NCBI RefSeq assembly: GCF_000716875.1
Contig: NZ_JNWQ01000009.1
Span: 46,469 to 110,468, forward strand
Source of the DNA: Streptomyces novaecaesareae
GTDB taxonomy: Bacteria > Actinomycetota > Actinomycetes > Streptomycetales > Streptomycetaceae
Direction of reading: 5' to 3'
Length of the DNA stretch: 64,000 nt
Part shown: piece by piece, positions 37,576 through 47,070 of the stretch
Numbering within the stretch: position 1 is the stretch's first letter
Layout: the number at the start of each line of letters is the position of its first letter
Made by a program: the position numbers and the translations under genes
Notes under the pieces: generated by a model
What the model saw: the letters and a program-made list of their open reading frames with translations, nothing else
Told to the model about the DNA's origin: nothing
The model's database searches: none

Positions 37576-39006
37576 TCAGTCGCGGCGTCGGCCCGCCATC
37601 CAGACGTAGACCAGGATCCCCGCGAAGAGGAACAGGACGCCCTGGTAGACGGCGCTGTAGCCGGCGCCGGCGAGGAGCCAGAGGGAGAAGGCGAAGGCGC
37701 CGAGCCCGAGGACGGCGTCCCGGACGAGCCGGCCGTGGTCCACCCTGTCGGTGGCCCCGCGCACCAGCCAGTACAGCTGGGCCGCGGTGGAGAGCAGGTA
37801 CGGGACGGTCGCGGTGAAGGTGGTGACCAGCACCAGGACGTCGAACGCGCCCTTCGCGCCGCTGGCGAAGTTGAGGACGGTCAGCACCGAGGCCAGGGCG
37901 ACGCTCACCACCACGCCGAAGGCCGGCACACCGCGCCGTTCCTTCCCGAAGGCGGCCGGGAAGAGGCCGTCCTTGGCGGCCGCGTACGGCGCTTGGGCGG
38001 CCAGCAGGGTCCAGCCGTTGAGGGCGCCGGTCATCGAGACCAGCGCGGCGACGGCGATCGCGGTGCCGCCCCAGGAGCCGCCGAACATGGCGTTCACGGC
38101 GTCCGAGAACGGCGCGGCGGAGTGGACGAGTTGCCCGTGCGCGACGGTCCCGAACACCGCGAGCGTGCCCAGCAGGTAGACCACCGCGGCACCGGTGGTG
38201 CCGAGCACGCTGGCCCGGCCGACGTTGCGCTCCGGGTCGCGGACCTTGCCGGCGCTCATCGCGGCCGACTCCACGCCCAGGTAGCTGAACAGCAGGATCG
38301 CCGCGGCGGCCGTCATGCCGCCCGCCCAGCCCTGGCCGTTCGCGTCGAAGGGCCCGAGGTTCTTCGGGTCGAAGAAGAACAGGCCGCCCACCGAGACCAG
38401 CAGCAGCGGGATGAACTTCAGTACGGTGGAGACGAGTTGGATCGCCCCGACGTAGCGGGTGCCGGCCAGGTTCGCCAGCGCGGGCAGCCACTGGAGGGCC
38501 AGCGCGGCGGTGATGCTGAACGCGGTGGAGTGGCCGACGGGCAGCAGCACGTCGAGGTAGCCGACGGCGGCGACGGCGAGCGCGGCGTTGCTGACCCAGG
38601 TGGTGATCCAGTACGACCAGGCGGACAGGAACCCGGCGAAGTCGCCGAAGGCCTCGCGGGCGTAGACGTACGGCCCGCCGGTGCGCGGGTTGCGCTGCGC
38701 CAGCTGCCCGAAGACCAGCGCGAGCGCGATCGCGCCCACAGTGAGCACCGCGAAGGAGACCAGGCTGACCGTCCCGTACGGGGCCACCGCGGCCGGGAGC
38801 ATGAAGATGCCCCCGCCGATGATGTTGCCCATCACCAGGGCGGTGGCGGTCGCCAGCCCGAACCGGCCGTTCTTTCCTGCGGCCTGGCCGGACGGTGCCG
38901 GGTCGACCGGCCCCGGGTTCGCCGGGTTCTCCGGGTCGACCGGCCTCGGGTTCGCCGGGTCGCTCGGCCGCGTCGCCTGCCGGGGTGCGGCGGGACTGGT
39001 CTGCAT
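37576..39006 (-). CDS. APC-family amino acid permease
   Basis: The 476-residue protein has about twelve transmembrane helices and the APC opening LATATALVMGNIIGGGIFMLPAAVAPYGTVSLVSF, where GxIIGxGIF binds the amino acid backbone. RTGGPYVYAREAFGDFAGFLSAWSYW and AAAILLFSYLGVESAAMSAGKVRDPERNVGRA are also typical. It is closest in feel to arginine/agmatine or basic amino acid antiporters. The first 45 residues are an unusual hydrophilic leader with DPANP/DPENPANPGPVDPAP repeats. ATG 39004-39006 lacks a strong ribosome binding site. Longer in-frame starts exist upstream. Confidence 0.88.
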   Translation of the reverse strand: MQTSPAAPRQATRPSDPANPRPVDPENPANPGPVDPAPSGQAAGKNGRFGLATATALVMGNIIGGGIFMLPAAVAPYGTVSLVSFAVLTVGAIALALVFGQLAQRNPRTGGPYVYAREAFGDFAGFLSAWSYWITTWVSNAALAVAAVGYLDVLLPVGHSTAFSITAALALQWLPALANLAGTRYVGAIQLVSTVLKFIPLLLVSVGGLFFFDPKNLGPFDANGQGWAGGMTAAAAILLFSYLGVESAAMSAGKVRDPERNVGRASVLGTTGAAVVYLLGTLAVFGTVAHGQLVHSAAPFSDAVNAMFGGSWGGTAIAVAALVSMTGALNGWTLLAAQAPYAAAKDGLFPAAFGKERRGVPAFGVVVSVALASVLTVLNFASGAKGAFDVLVLVTTFTATVPYLLSTAAQLYWLVRGATDRVDHGRLVRDAVLGLGAFAFSLWLLAGAGYSAVYQGVLFLFAGILVYVWMAGRRRD

Positions 39007-39407
39007 GAGGGTGGTGCGCCTTTCGTGGTCCTGCTCGCGCTCGGTGGAGCGACCGTTCATGCTCGGACCACGCGGCATCGTGCACCAAATCGACGGGATT
39101 TGTTCAGTTCGCCCGGTGCCGCACCGCAAGACTTGCGGTGCCACGGCGGCCGGACGGGCACTCGTCCGGCGCGCGCCGCCGAGCCGTTCGACCGGATACG
39201 TGACCGGATCGCCCCGTTCGTCCGGTCGGGGGAGTTGCCTCACCCGAATGCCCCAGCCCGGTTGCGGCGCGCGCCCGGATGTGGGCGTTCGTGTGCCAGC
39301 CTTGGCGCGGCGCCTCCCCGGTGGGGCGCAGCCCAGCCTGCCGGGCGGCCGAACAGGCCGTTCGAGGGCGGTGGTTGAGAACCAGAGACGAACCAAAAGG
39401 ACATCAG

Positions 39408-39623
39408 ATGTCGCTTCGTGGGAAGATCCGCAAGCTCGCCGTGATCGTTGCCGTGGCCGGTGCCGTCGTGTCGGTCCCGACCGCGGCGATGGCGGGGGGC
39501 CACGCGCCGCAGGAGTCGTCCAGCCAGAAGCTGGAGTCCGGCTCTGCGGGTGTCGGCCTGTTCGGCCCGCACGCCACCTGGCTCAACTTCGCCGAGCACA
39601 GCGAGAGCGACTGCGACTGCTGA
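39408..39623 (+). CDS. Small secreted peptide ending in an acidic Cys motif
   Basis: The 71-residue protein has a clear Sec signal peptide (MSLRGKIRKLAVIVAVAGAVVSVPTAAMA, probable cleavage after AMA). That leaves a mature peptide of about 42 residues: a Ser/Gln/Gly-rich part, GLFGPHATWLNFAEHS, and a final ESDCDC. AAAAGGAC lies 6 bases before the ATG. The two terminal Cys separated by Asp could bind metal or form a disulphide. A terminator follows at once, so it is transcribed alone. I recognise no family. A secreted signalling or precursor peptide is possible but unproven. Confidence 0.75.
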   Translation: MSLRGKIRKLAVIVAVAGAVVSVPTAAMAGGHAPQESSSQKLESGSAGVGLFGPHATWLNFAEHSESDCDC

Positions 39624-39637
39624 TCCCCCCGCACCCC

Positions 39638-39670
39638 GAGCCCGGAGGCCGTCCGTCGGCCCCCGGGCTC
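39638..39670. terminator. Bidirectional terminator between the secreted peptide and MMPL genes
   Basis: GAGCCCGGAGGCC (39638-39650) pairs with GGCCCCCGGGCTC (39658-39670) with one internal mismatch around GTCCGTC. It lies between convergent genes and touches the MMPL stop codon. Confidence 0.65.
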
Positions 39671-41789
39671 ACGGCTGCCGTGGTGACGTCGGCAGCGACG
39701 TCGGCAGCGACCCCGGTGAGGAGGGGGCCGCCATCCGGGACAGCCGCCCCGGCCACCACATGTGCCGGTCGAGGTCCATGGTGAGCGCGGTGACCAGCAC
39801 CGAGCGCACCACCAGGGTGTCGAGCAGCACGCCCAGGGCCACCGCGAAGCCGATCTCGGCGAAGGCCACGGCCGGCAGGGTGCCGAGCACGGCGAAGGTG
39901 CCGGCCAGGATCAGCCCGGCCGAGGTGATCACCCCGCCGGTGGCCGACAGCCCGTTCAACGCCCCCTGGCGGGTGCCGTGTTGGGCGGACTCCTCGCGGA
40001 CCCGGGTCATCAGGAAGATGTTGTAGTCGATCCCGAGCGCGACCAGGAAGACGAACACGAACAGCGGGAACGCGCTGTCCTGGCCCTGGAAGTGGAAGAC
40101 GTTCGCGAAGAAGAACGCGCTGATGCCGAGCGCCGCCGCGTACGACAGCACCACCGTCGCGATCAGCACCAGCGGCGCCGTGACGGCCCGCAGCAGTACG
40201 GCCAGGATCAGCAGCACCACGCCGAGCACCAGCGGGATGATCGCCCGGTTGTCGTTCCCGGCGGCGCGCCCGGCGTCCAGCACCACGGCCGTACTGCCGC
40301 CGACCTTGGCGTCCGCGCCCGGCACGGCGTGCACGGCGGCCCGCACCCGGTCGACGGTGTCCTTGGCGGCCTGGCTGTCCGGCGGGTCGGTGAGGGTGGC
40401 CCGGAACAGCGCCTGCCCGTCGTGGAGGACCGGCGGCGTGGTGGCCGACACCCCGGCCGTCGCCCCGGCGGCCGCGCGCACGGCGGGGGCACCGGCGCCG
40501 GTGGAGACGATCGTGAGCGGCGCGCCGGTGCCGCCCGGGAAGTGCTGCTCCAGCAGTTGCTGGCCGACCACCGAGTCCGGTTTGCCGGTGAAGGTCCCGG
40601 CCGTGGAGAGCCCGTTGGCGTCGAGCGAGACCAGCCCGACGCAGCAGGCCGCGAGCGCCAGCGCCGTCCCCACCCACACCTTGCGCGGCCGCCGGCCGAT
40701 CCAGGCCCCGACGTGGGCCCAGCGGCCGGTCCTGGTCGGCTCCGCGGTGCCGTAGCCGGGCCGGACCGGCCAGAACACCCAGCGGCCGACGATCACCAGC
40801 AGCGCGGGCAGCAGGGTGAGCATGGCCAGCAGGGCGACCAGGATGCCGATCGCGCAGACCGGTCCCAGGCCGCGGGTGGAGTTCATCTCGGCGATCAGCA
40901 GGCAGAGCATGGACGCGACCACGGTCGCCGAGGAGGCGAGGACGGCGGGCCCGGCCCGGTGCAGGGCGAAGGCCATCGCCTCGTGCCGGTCCCGGTGGCG
41001 GCGCAGCTCCTCGCGGTAGCGGGCGGTGAGCAGCAGCGCGTAGTCCGTCCCGGCGCCGAGCACCAGGACGACGAGGATGCCGGCGCTCTGGGCGTTGACG
41101 GTCAGTCCGGCGTGCTTGGCGAGCAGGTAGATGATCGCCTCGGAGACGGTCAGCGCACCGGCCGCCGAGACCAGCGGCAGGATCCACAGCACCGGGCTGC
41201 GGTAGGTGAGCAGCAGCAGGATGATCACGACGCTGACGGTGGCGGCGAGCAGCGAGCTGTCGATGCCCGCGAAGGCCTCGGCCTGGTCGGCGCCGACCCC
41301 GGCGGGGCCGGTGACGTGGGTGGTCATGCCGTGGCTGCCGGCGGCCGCTGTCCGGCGCAGCTGCTCGACGGCGGGCTTGAGGTCGTTCCAGCCGTTGGTG
41401 CCGATGTCGATCGGCACGACGGTCTGCATCGCCTGGCCGTCGGCGGAGACCACCGGGCCGACCACCGGCCCGACGACGTGCGGTACGGCGGCGAACCCGA
41501 CGGCCTCGCGGGTGGCCTCGGCCCGGTCGGCGGCGGTGATGCCACCTGTGCGCTGGTACACCACGACGGCCTGGGCGGTGTCCACCGGCTGGAAGGCCCG
41601 CTGCGCGGTCAGCACCCGGGTGGACTCGGCGTTGCCGGGCAGCCAGCTGGACGCCTGGTTGTCCTCGGCGCCCATGAGCTTGCCGGCCAGCGGGCCGACG
41701 GCCAGCAGCAGCACCAGCCACACGGCGAGCACCACCCACTTGCTGCGGCGTCCGCACGGCAGCGCGGCGAGGTTCCGGGTGGGAGACAT
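39669..41789 (-). CDS. MMPL family RND-type transporter
   Basis: The 706-residue protein has two repeats of the MMPL plan: one N-terminal helix, a large outer loop, then five to six helices. The first cluster runs from LLAATVSVVIILLLLTYRSPVLWILPLVSAAGAL with the family GAGTDYALLLTARYREELRR, and the second carries the equivalent LGIDYNIFLMTRVREESAQHGTRQGAL. The Asp residues in these motifs are the proton-relay residues. Actinobacterial MMPL proteins export lipids, siderophores or secondary metabolites using the proton gradient. ATG 41787-41789 fits the family start (MSPTRNLAALPCGRRSKWVVLAVWL). No linked substrate gene is obvious. Confidence 0.93.
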   Translation of the reverse strand: MSPTRNLAALPCGRRSKWVVLAVWLVLLLAVGPLAGKLMGAEDNQASSWLPGNAESTRVLTAQRAFQPVDTAQAVVVYQRTGGITAADRAEATREAVGFAAVPHVVGPVVGPVVSADGQAMQTVVPIDIGTNGWNDLKPAVEQLRRTAAAGSHGMTTHVTGPAGVGADQAEAFAGIDSSLLAATVSVVIILLLLTYRSPVLWILPLVSAAGALTVSEAIIYLLAKHAGLTVNAQSAGILVVLVLGAGTDYALLLTARYREELRRHRDRHEAMAFALHRAGPAVLASSATVVASMLCLLIAEMNSTRGLGPVCAIGILVALLAMLTLLPALLVIVGRWVFWPVRPGYGTAEPTRTGRWAHVGAWIGRRPRKVWVGTALALAACCVGLVSLDANGLSTAGTFTGKPDSVVGQQLLEQHFPGGTGAPLTIVSTGAGAPAVRAAAGATAGVSATTPPVLHDGQALFRATLTDPPDSQAAKDTVDRVRAAVHAVPGADAKVGGSTAVVLDAGRAAGNDNRAIIPLVLGVVLLILAVLLRAVTAPLVLIATVVLSYAAALGISAFFFANVFHFQGQDSAFPLFVFVFLVALGIDYNIFLMTRVREESAQHGTRQGALNGLSATGGVITSAGLILAGTFAVLGTLPAVAFAEIGFAVALGVLLDTLVVRSVLVTALTMDLDRHMWWPGRLSRMAAPSSPGSLPTSLPTSPRQP

Positions 41790-41861
41790 GACGGAACCCC
41801 CTGGAGGGCCGGTGGCAGTAAGGTCGCTCCAGCCTCCCACCCGCCCCGCGATCCGGCAGCT

Positions 41862-42863
41862 TCAGACAGCGTGTTGGGGCTGGAGCTGGCGCCGTTGCCG
41901 TTGCCGCGGTCGCTGTCGCTCCGGACCCCGGACCGCCGCCCGCTCCCGCAGCTCCTTCAGCACCGTGATGTCCATCGCGTGCCCCGTGCCGTCCCCGCCG
42001 TGCTTGCGGTCCGGGGTCTCCACCAGCAGTGGTACGCCGGCCGTCTCCGGGTGTTCGAACAGCTCGCGGAACGGCTCGGCGCCGATCATCCCGGCGCCGA
42101 TGTTGGCGTGCCGGTCCTTGCGGGCGCCGACGACGTCCTCCGAGTCGTTGGCGTGGATCAGCCGCAGCCGGCCGGGGCCGGCGGCGGAGGCGAGGGCGTC
42201 CAGCGCGGCCGTCACCCCGCCGGGTTCGGCCAGGTCGTGCCCGGCGGCGAAGGCGTGGCAGGTGTCCAGGCAGACTCCCACCTTCGGGTGACGGTCCAGC
42301 GCCTCCACGTACTCGGCCAGCTGTTCCAGCCGCGAGCAGAGCGAGTTGCCCTGGCCGGCGGTCGGCTCCAGGAGCAGCCAGGGCGCGTCCTCGCCGAGCG
42401 CGTCGAGCTCGTCCAGCAGCGGCCGGACGTCCGCGCGGACCTGCGCCATCGCCTCGGCCCGGCGCGAGCCGCCGCCGGGCGCCGTCCCGACCGCCGAGCC
42501 GGTGTGCAGCACGACGCCGAGCGCACCGATGGCGTGGCCGCGGCGCAGCGAGTGCCGCAGCGATTCGGCCGAGCGCTCGCGGGTGGCGGGGTTGTCCGAG
42601 CCGAAGTTGATCAGGTACGGCGCGTGCACCCAGGCGGGGACGCCCTGCTCGGCGCAGACGGTGCGGAACTCCTCGTCCTGCGCCGGGTTGCCCGGGGGAG
42701 TGGCCCAGCCGCGCGGGTTGGCCACGAACACCTGCACCGTCTCGGCGCCGACCCGCCGTGCGTACGCCAGGCCCGTCCCGGCCAGCCCCCGCGCGGCCAC
42801 CGGGACGTGCGCGCCGATCGGGTTGCGGACGGCGGCGACGGGCGGTACGGGCGCGGTGGTCAT
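41862..42863 (-). CDS. nfo: Deoxyribonuclease IV (endonuclease IV family)
   Basis: This AP endonuclease cuts at abasic sites in base-excision repair. The 333-residue protein has the tri-zinc TIM-barrel ligands in order: GAHVPVAARG (His), WVHAPYLINFGS (His), VVLHTGSAVG (His), LLLEPTAGQGNSL (Glu), VGVCLDTCHAFAAGHD (Asp, His), RLIHANDSEDVVGARKDRHANIGAG (His, Asp, His) and LLVETPD (Glu). The last 25 residues, PERQRPRQRQRRQLQPQHAV, form a basic Gln/Arg-rich tail absent from typical members and perhaps involved in DNA binding. It diverges from the P450 gene. Confidence 0.95.
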   Translation of the reverse strand: MTTAPVPPVAAVRNPIGAHVPVAARGLAGTGLAYARRVGAETVQVFVANPRGWATPPGNPAQDEEFRTVCAEQGVPAWVHAPYLINFGSDNPATRERSAESLRHSLRRGHAIGALGVVLHTGSAVGTAPGGGSRRAEAMAQVRADVRPLLDELDALGEDAPWLLLEPTAGQGNSLCSRLEQLAEYVEALDRHPKVGVCLDTCHAFAAGHDLAEPGGVTAALDALASAAGPGRLRLIHANDSEDVVGARKDRHANIGAGMIGAEPFRELFEHPETAGVPLLVETPDRKHGGDGTGHAMDITVLKELRERAAVRGPERQRPRQRQRRQLQPQHAV

Positions 42864-43107
42864 GGCCCGAGGATGTCACGCGGGCGGCCGACGCCGTCGG
42901 GCGGGCCGATGGGGTGGCGGGTGCAGTGGTCTGCGGGTGGCGGGCGCAGTGGCCGGTGGCGGGGCCGAGAAGAGGGGTTCCGGTGGTGTGGCGAAACGAT
43001 CCTCCGTACTCGATCGAGTGAATTCGGTGCGAAAAGGGCACCCGGTGACTGCCGGCGCCGTCACGATCCGTGACCACGTGGACTCCACGACCCCTGAGGA
43101 GGCAGCC

Positions 43108-44442
43108 GTGACCACCGCCGAACCCGTCGGGACCGTCCCGCCCGTCGAGACGGTCGACCTGCGCGCTGACGACCTGATCCGCGACCCCTTCGCCGCCTTC
43201 GCCGAGCTGCGCGAACGCGCCCCGCTCGCCCGCGCCACCATCCCCGGCGTGGACCCGTTCTGGATCGCCGTCCGCTACCAGGACGTCCGCACCGTGCTGT
43301 CCGACCCGCGCTTCGTCAACAACGTGGACACCGTCGACACCCAGGACTTCGCCGACCTCCCGGACACCCCGGCCCCCGCCCCAGCCCACCGCACCGAGCA
43401 GGTCTGGCGCGCCCGCGGCATGCCGCCCGAGTGTGCGCAATACCTGCGCGCCGGCGTGTTCGACGCGGACGGCGCCCGCCACCGCCGGATGCGCGGCCTG
43501 GTGCACCCCGCCTTCACGGCCGGCGCGGTGGAGCGTCTGCGCCCCCGGCTCGAACGGCTCGCCGAGGAGTACGCCCGCGCCCTGCCCGAGCACGCCGACC
43601 CGGACGGCGTGGTCGACCTGGTCGCGCACTTCGCCTACCCGCTGCCCGTCACGGTGATCTGCGAACTGCTCGGCATCCCCGAGACCGACCGCCCCCAGTG
43701 GCGCCGCTGGAGCTCCTACCTCGGCCGGGGCGCCGGGCCCGGCCTCGACGAGGCGCTGCACGCCATGGTGGCCGCCGCCCGCGAGCTGATCGAGCGCCGC
43801 CGCGCCGAACCGGCCGAGGGCCTGCTCTCCCAGCTCGCCGCGGCCGACGGCGACACCCTCGACCCGGTCGAGACCGTCTCGCTGATCCTCAACCTGGTCG
43901 TGGCCGGCCACGAGACCACCGCCACCCTGATCGGCAACGGCACGGCCGCGCTGCTCACCCACCCCGAGCAGCTGGCGCTGGTCCGCGCCGACCCGGGCCT
44001 GCTGCCCGCCGCCGTCGACGAGCTGATGCGGTGGTGCGGGCCGACCATCGGCGGGGTGCCGCGCTACGCGACGGAGGACCTCACCCTGGCCGGCACCCTG
44101 ATCCGCAAGGGCGAGGCGGTGATGCCGATCCTCGCCGGGGCCAACCACGACCCGCGGGTCTACGCCGAACCGGAGCGCCTGGACGTCTGCCGCGCGAGCG
44201 CGCCGGACCGCGCCGGGCACCGCGACGCGCACCTCGGCTTCGGCCACGGCGCCCACCGCTGCCTCGGCGCGGTGCTGGCGCACGAGGAGGCGGTGGTCGC
44301 CTTCGGCGCACTGCTGCGGACGTACCCGCAGCTGGCGCTCGCGGTCGGCCCGGAGGCCGTCGAGCGCGGCCCGAACCCGGCCGCCTGGCACCTCGCCGCC
44401 GTGCCCGTCCGCCTCGGGCCGCAGGCCCCCGCCGCGGGCTGA
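43108..44442 (+). CDS. Cytochrome P450
   Basis: The 444-residue bacterial class I P450 has the I-helix AGHETT (266-271), ExxR at E305-R308 (DELMR) and the heme loop FGHGAHRCLG (378-387) with the iron ligand C385. It needs ferredoxin partners encoded elsewhere. GTG 43108 is chosen because GAGGAGGC lies 5 bases upstream. Earlier in-frame starts have no ribosome binding site. A terminator follows at 44521. It lies about 4 kb from the spore-pigment genes and could tailor the pigment, but it has its own transcription unit and the substrate is unknown. Confidence 0.92.
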   Translation: MTTAEPVGTVPPVETVDLRADDLIRDPFAAFAELRERAPLARATIPGVDPFWIAVRYQDVRTVLSDPRFVNNVDTVDTQDFADLPDTPAPAPAHRTEQVWRARGMPPECAQYLRAGVFDADGARHRRMRGLVHPAFTAGAVERLRPRLERLAEEYARALPEHADPDGVVDLVAHFAYPLPVTVICELLGIPETDRPQWRRWSSYLGRGAGPGLDEALHAMVAAARELIERRRAEPAEGLLSQLAAADGDTLDPVETVSLILNLVVAGHETTATLIGNGTAALLTHPEQLALVRADPGLLPAAVDELMRWCGPTIGGVPRYATEDLTLAGTLIRKGEAVMPILAGANHDPRVYAEPERLDVCRASAPDRAGHRDAHLGFGHGAHRCLGAVLAHEEAVVAFGALLRTYPQLALAVGPEAVERGPNPAAWHLAAVPVRLGPQAPAAG

Positions 44443-44832
44443 GCCCGGGGCCGTACGGAAGCCGCACCCGGAACCACCACCCCGCACACGCACCCGACCG
44501 CACCGCCACCGCACCGCCACCGCGCCCGACCGCACCCGCGGTCGGGCGCGTCGTCATGTCCGGCCGCCGCGCGCCACGCCGGGCCGTCCCACCGCCGGCC
44601 GACGCCCCGTCAGTCCCGCGGCCCAGCCCTGGTGGCGGCCCCACCCCGGCGCCCATACCGTCGACTCGGCCGTACCCACCGGCCGTCACCTCCCGCACAC
44701 AGCGCGTCAGTCCGCGCCGCCGGACCGTGCCGGACGCCACCAACACCGACACGAACGCCGCCCCCGACACCCCTGACACACCCCCCGACACCGCCACGAA
44801 CACCGCGCGCGCCGAAAGACAGGTCACCACTC
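44443..44832. other. Intergenic region between the P450 and beta-helix genes
   Basis: About 390 bp, mostly low-complexity CCGCACCGCCAC and CACCCCCGACACC runs that create spurious long frames. It contains the P450 terminator at 44521-44550. The promoter of the beta-helix gene should lie in the second half but no clear boxes were found. Confidence 0.5.
44521..44550 (+). terminator. Hairpin terminator after the P450 gene
   Basis: CGCGCCCGACCGC (44521-44533) pairs perfectly with GCGGTCGGGCGCG (44538-44550), a 13-bp stem with loop ACCC, 78 bp after the P450 stop. Confidence 0.75.
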
Positions 44833-45915
44833 ATGCCCACGCGACGGGTCCACCACCTCGCCGCGGCCACCGCCGCCGCCACCGCCCTGACCACCGCCTT
44901 CGCCACCCTGGCCGCCGCGCCCGCGGCCCACGCCGTCGACATCGGCCGACTGCACGTCGTCCAGGCGGGCGAATCGATTCAGCGGGCCGTCGACGCCGCC
45001 CGCCCCGGCGACACCGTCCTGCTGGCCCCCGGCACCCACCGGGGCAGCGTCCGCATCACCACCCCCGGCCTCACCCTGCGCGGCACCGGCCCGGCCAGCG
45101 TGATCACCGCCGGGGACGGCACCGAGAACGCCTGCGCCACCGCCGGGCACGGCATCTGCGTGGTCGGCACCGAGCAGAACCCGCTGCCCGGCGTCACGAT
45201 CGAGGCCCTCGCCGTCACCGGCTTCCGCAAGAACGGCATCGACGCCAGCGGCACCACCGGCCTGACCGTCCGCCGCACGTACGTCCACGACAACGCCCAG
45301 CAGGGCATCAGCCAGGAGATGTCCACCCGGGCCGCCATCCTCGGCAACCGCTCGACCGACAACGGCCAGTCCGGCGTCTTCCTCGCCAACTACGCCTACC
45401 GCGAGGGCGGCGCGCCCGACACCGGGGGCACCGTGGTCGAGGGCAACGAGCTGACCGGGAACCGGGTCGGCGTCACCGTCCGCCGCCTGCGCGGGCTGGC
45501 CGTCCAGGACAACGACATCAGGGGCAACTGCGGCGGCGTCTTCGTGGTCGGCGACGAGGGCGTGCCCCGCGCCGGCGACCTGGACGTGCGGCGCAACCGG
45601 GTCGTCGCCAACAACAAGTTCTGCCCGGCCAACCCGCGCCTGGGCGCCATCCAGGGCGCCGGCATCGTGCTCACCGGCACCGAGGACACCCGGGTCACCG
45701 ACAACGAGGTCCGCGACAACACGGGCACCTCGGACTTCTCCGGCGGCATCGTCCTCTTCAAGAGCGTCGTCGGCGTCACCAACACCCGGGCCACGGTCAC
45801 CGACAACCACCTGAGCGGCAACGGCCCGGCCGACCTCGCCGACCGCGACGCCGGCTCCGACACCACCTACGCCCGCAACACCTGCCGGAGCTCCGAGCCG
45901 TCCGGCCACTGCTGA
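44833..45915 (+). CDS. Secreted right-handed parallel beta-helix protein
   Basis: The 360-residue protein has a signal peptide (TRRVHHLAAATAAATALTTAFATLAAAPAAHA) and then a series of NosD/pectate-lyase-like coils. It begins LHVVQAGESIQRAVDAARPGDTVLLAPGTHRGSVRITTPGLTLRGTG, followed by repeated NG-D-N turns such as VTDNEVRDNTGTSDFSGGIVLF. Such proteins are polysaccharide lyases or carbohydrate-binding surface proteins. Cys near the C-terminus (CRSSEPSGHC) may form a disulphide. It is followed 100 bp later by the O-methyltransferase gene. Confidence 0.88.
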   Translation: MPTRRVHHLAAATAAATALTTAFATLAAAPAAHAVDIGRLHVVQAGESIQRAVDAARPGDTVLLAPGTHRGSVRITTPGLTLRGTGPASVITAGDGTENACATAGHGICVVGTEQNPLPGVTIEALAVTGFRKNGIDASGTTGLTVRRTYVHDNAQQGISQEMSTRAAILGNRSTDNGQSGVFLANYAYREGGAPDTGGTVVEGNELTGNRVGVTVRRLRGLAVQDNDIRGNCGGVFVVGDEGVPRAGDLDVRRNRVVANNKFCPANPRLGAIQGAGIVLTGTEDTRVTDNEVRDNTGTSDFSGGIVLFKSVVGVTNTRATVTDNHLSGNGPADLADRDAGSDTTYARNTCRSSEPSGHC

Positions 45916-46017
45916 GCACCCCCGGACGCAGCCCCGCAAGCACACCGCAGCTCCGCGAGCACACCGCAGCGCCCCGGACCCCAGCCGCCCCGCCCCCCGG
46001 AACCCAAGGAAGCGCCC

Positions 46018-47052
46018 ATGACCACCGCACCCGCCCACACCAGCCCGCAGGCCGCGATGCGCCTGCGCGAGCTCGTCTTCGGCGCCGCCTGCGCCGCCGC
46101 CGTCCGCGCGGCCGCCCGGCTCGGTGTCGCCGACGCGCTCGGCGACACCCCGACCACCGTCACCGACCTCGCCGCCGCCCTCGACACCGAGCCCCGCCAA
46201 CTGCGCCGCCTGATGCGCGCGCTCACCTGCTACGGCATCTTCGCCGAGACCGGCGACGACCGCTTCGAGCACACCGAGATGTCCCGCCTGCTGCGCGAGG
46301 ACGCCCCCAACTCGCTGCGCTACATCTCCCTCTGGTGCACCGAGCCGTGGACCTGGGAGGCCTGGCCGAGGCTGGACGAGGCGGTCCGCTCCGGCCGCAA
46401 CGTCTTTCCGGAGCTGTTCGGCAAGGAGTTCTTCGACTACCTGCACAGCGAGGGCGGCGACTCGGCGAAGGTCTTCGACAAGGCGATGACCACCTCCAGC
46501 CGGCAGTCCGCCCGCGACTTCGCCGACTACCTGGACCTCACCGGCGTCGACTCGGTGGTCGACATCGGCGGTGGCCAGGGCCACGTGCTGGCCAGCCTGC
46601 TGGAGAAGCACCCGGCACTGCACGGGACCCTGCTCGACCTGCCCAAGGTCGTCGCCGGCGCCGACCCCCGGCTGCGGGACGGCGGCGCCTTCTCCGCCCG
46701 CGCCCACCTGGTCCCGAGCGACTGCCGGGTGGACATCCCGGTCCGCGCCGACCTCTACATCATCAAGAACATCCTGGAGTGGGACGACGACAGCACCCGC
46801 CGCACCCTCGCCAACGTGGTGAAGGCGGCCCGCCCCGGCGCCCGCGTCGTGGTGGTGGAGAACCTGGTCGACAACAGCCCGTCGATGCGCTTCACCACCG
46901 CGATGGACCTGATGCTGATGCTCAACGTCGGCGGCGCCAAGCACTCCGAGGAGAGCATGGTCCGGCTGATGGAGGAGGCCGGCCTGACGGTCGCCGAGGT
47001 CTGCCCGGTCAACCCGTACCTGCACGCCTTCGAGGCCTCCGTGCGCGGCTGA
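46018..47052 (+). CDS. SAM-dependent O-methyltransferase (acetylserotonin/hydroxyneurosporene type)
   Basis: The 344-residue protein begins with a winged-helix dimerisation domain (LRELVFGAACAAAVRAAARLGVADALGDTPTTVTDLAAALDTEPRQLRRLMRAL). It continues with the Rossmann methyltransferase core: VVDIGGGQGHVLASLLEKHPALHGTLLDLPKV (SAM motif I), DLYIIKNILEWDDDSTRRTLANV and ARVVVVENLVDN. This class methylates phenolic hydroxyls of aromatic polyketides. Its place next to the whiE cluster suggests a pigment-tailoring role. A terminator separates it from the sortase gene, so co-regulation with whiE is only inferred. Confidence 0.9.
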   Translation: MTTAPAHTSPQAAMRLRELVFGAACAAAVRAAARLGVADALGDTPTTVTDLAAALDTEPRQLRRLMRALTCYGIFAETGDDRFEHTEMSRLLREDAPNSLRYISLWCTEPWTWEAWPRLDEAVRSGRNVFPELFGKEFFDYLHSEGGDSAKVFDKAMTTSSRQSARDFADYLDLTGVDSVVDIGGGQGHVLASLLEKHPALHGTLLDLPKVVAGADPRLRDGGAFSARAHLVPSDCRVDIPVRADLYIIKNILEWDDDSTRRTLANVVKAARPGARVVVVENLVDNSPSMRFTTAMDLMLMLNVGGAKHSEESMVRLMEEAGLTVAEVCPVNPYLHAFEASVRG

Positions 47053-47070
47053 CCGGAACCCCCGCGCACC

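Noticed and set aside
35983..39378. 1,131-codon plus-strand frame opposite the mannosyltransferase and permease genes
   Set aside because: Low-complexity shadow. The minus strand carries well-conserved family motifs throughout.
39583..44535. A giant 1,650-codon minus-strand frame
   Set aside because: It is an antiphase shadow of the MMPL, endonuclease IV and P450 genes created by GC-rich codons. It has no domain order of its own.
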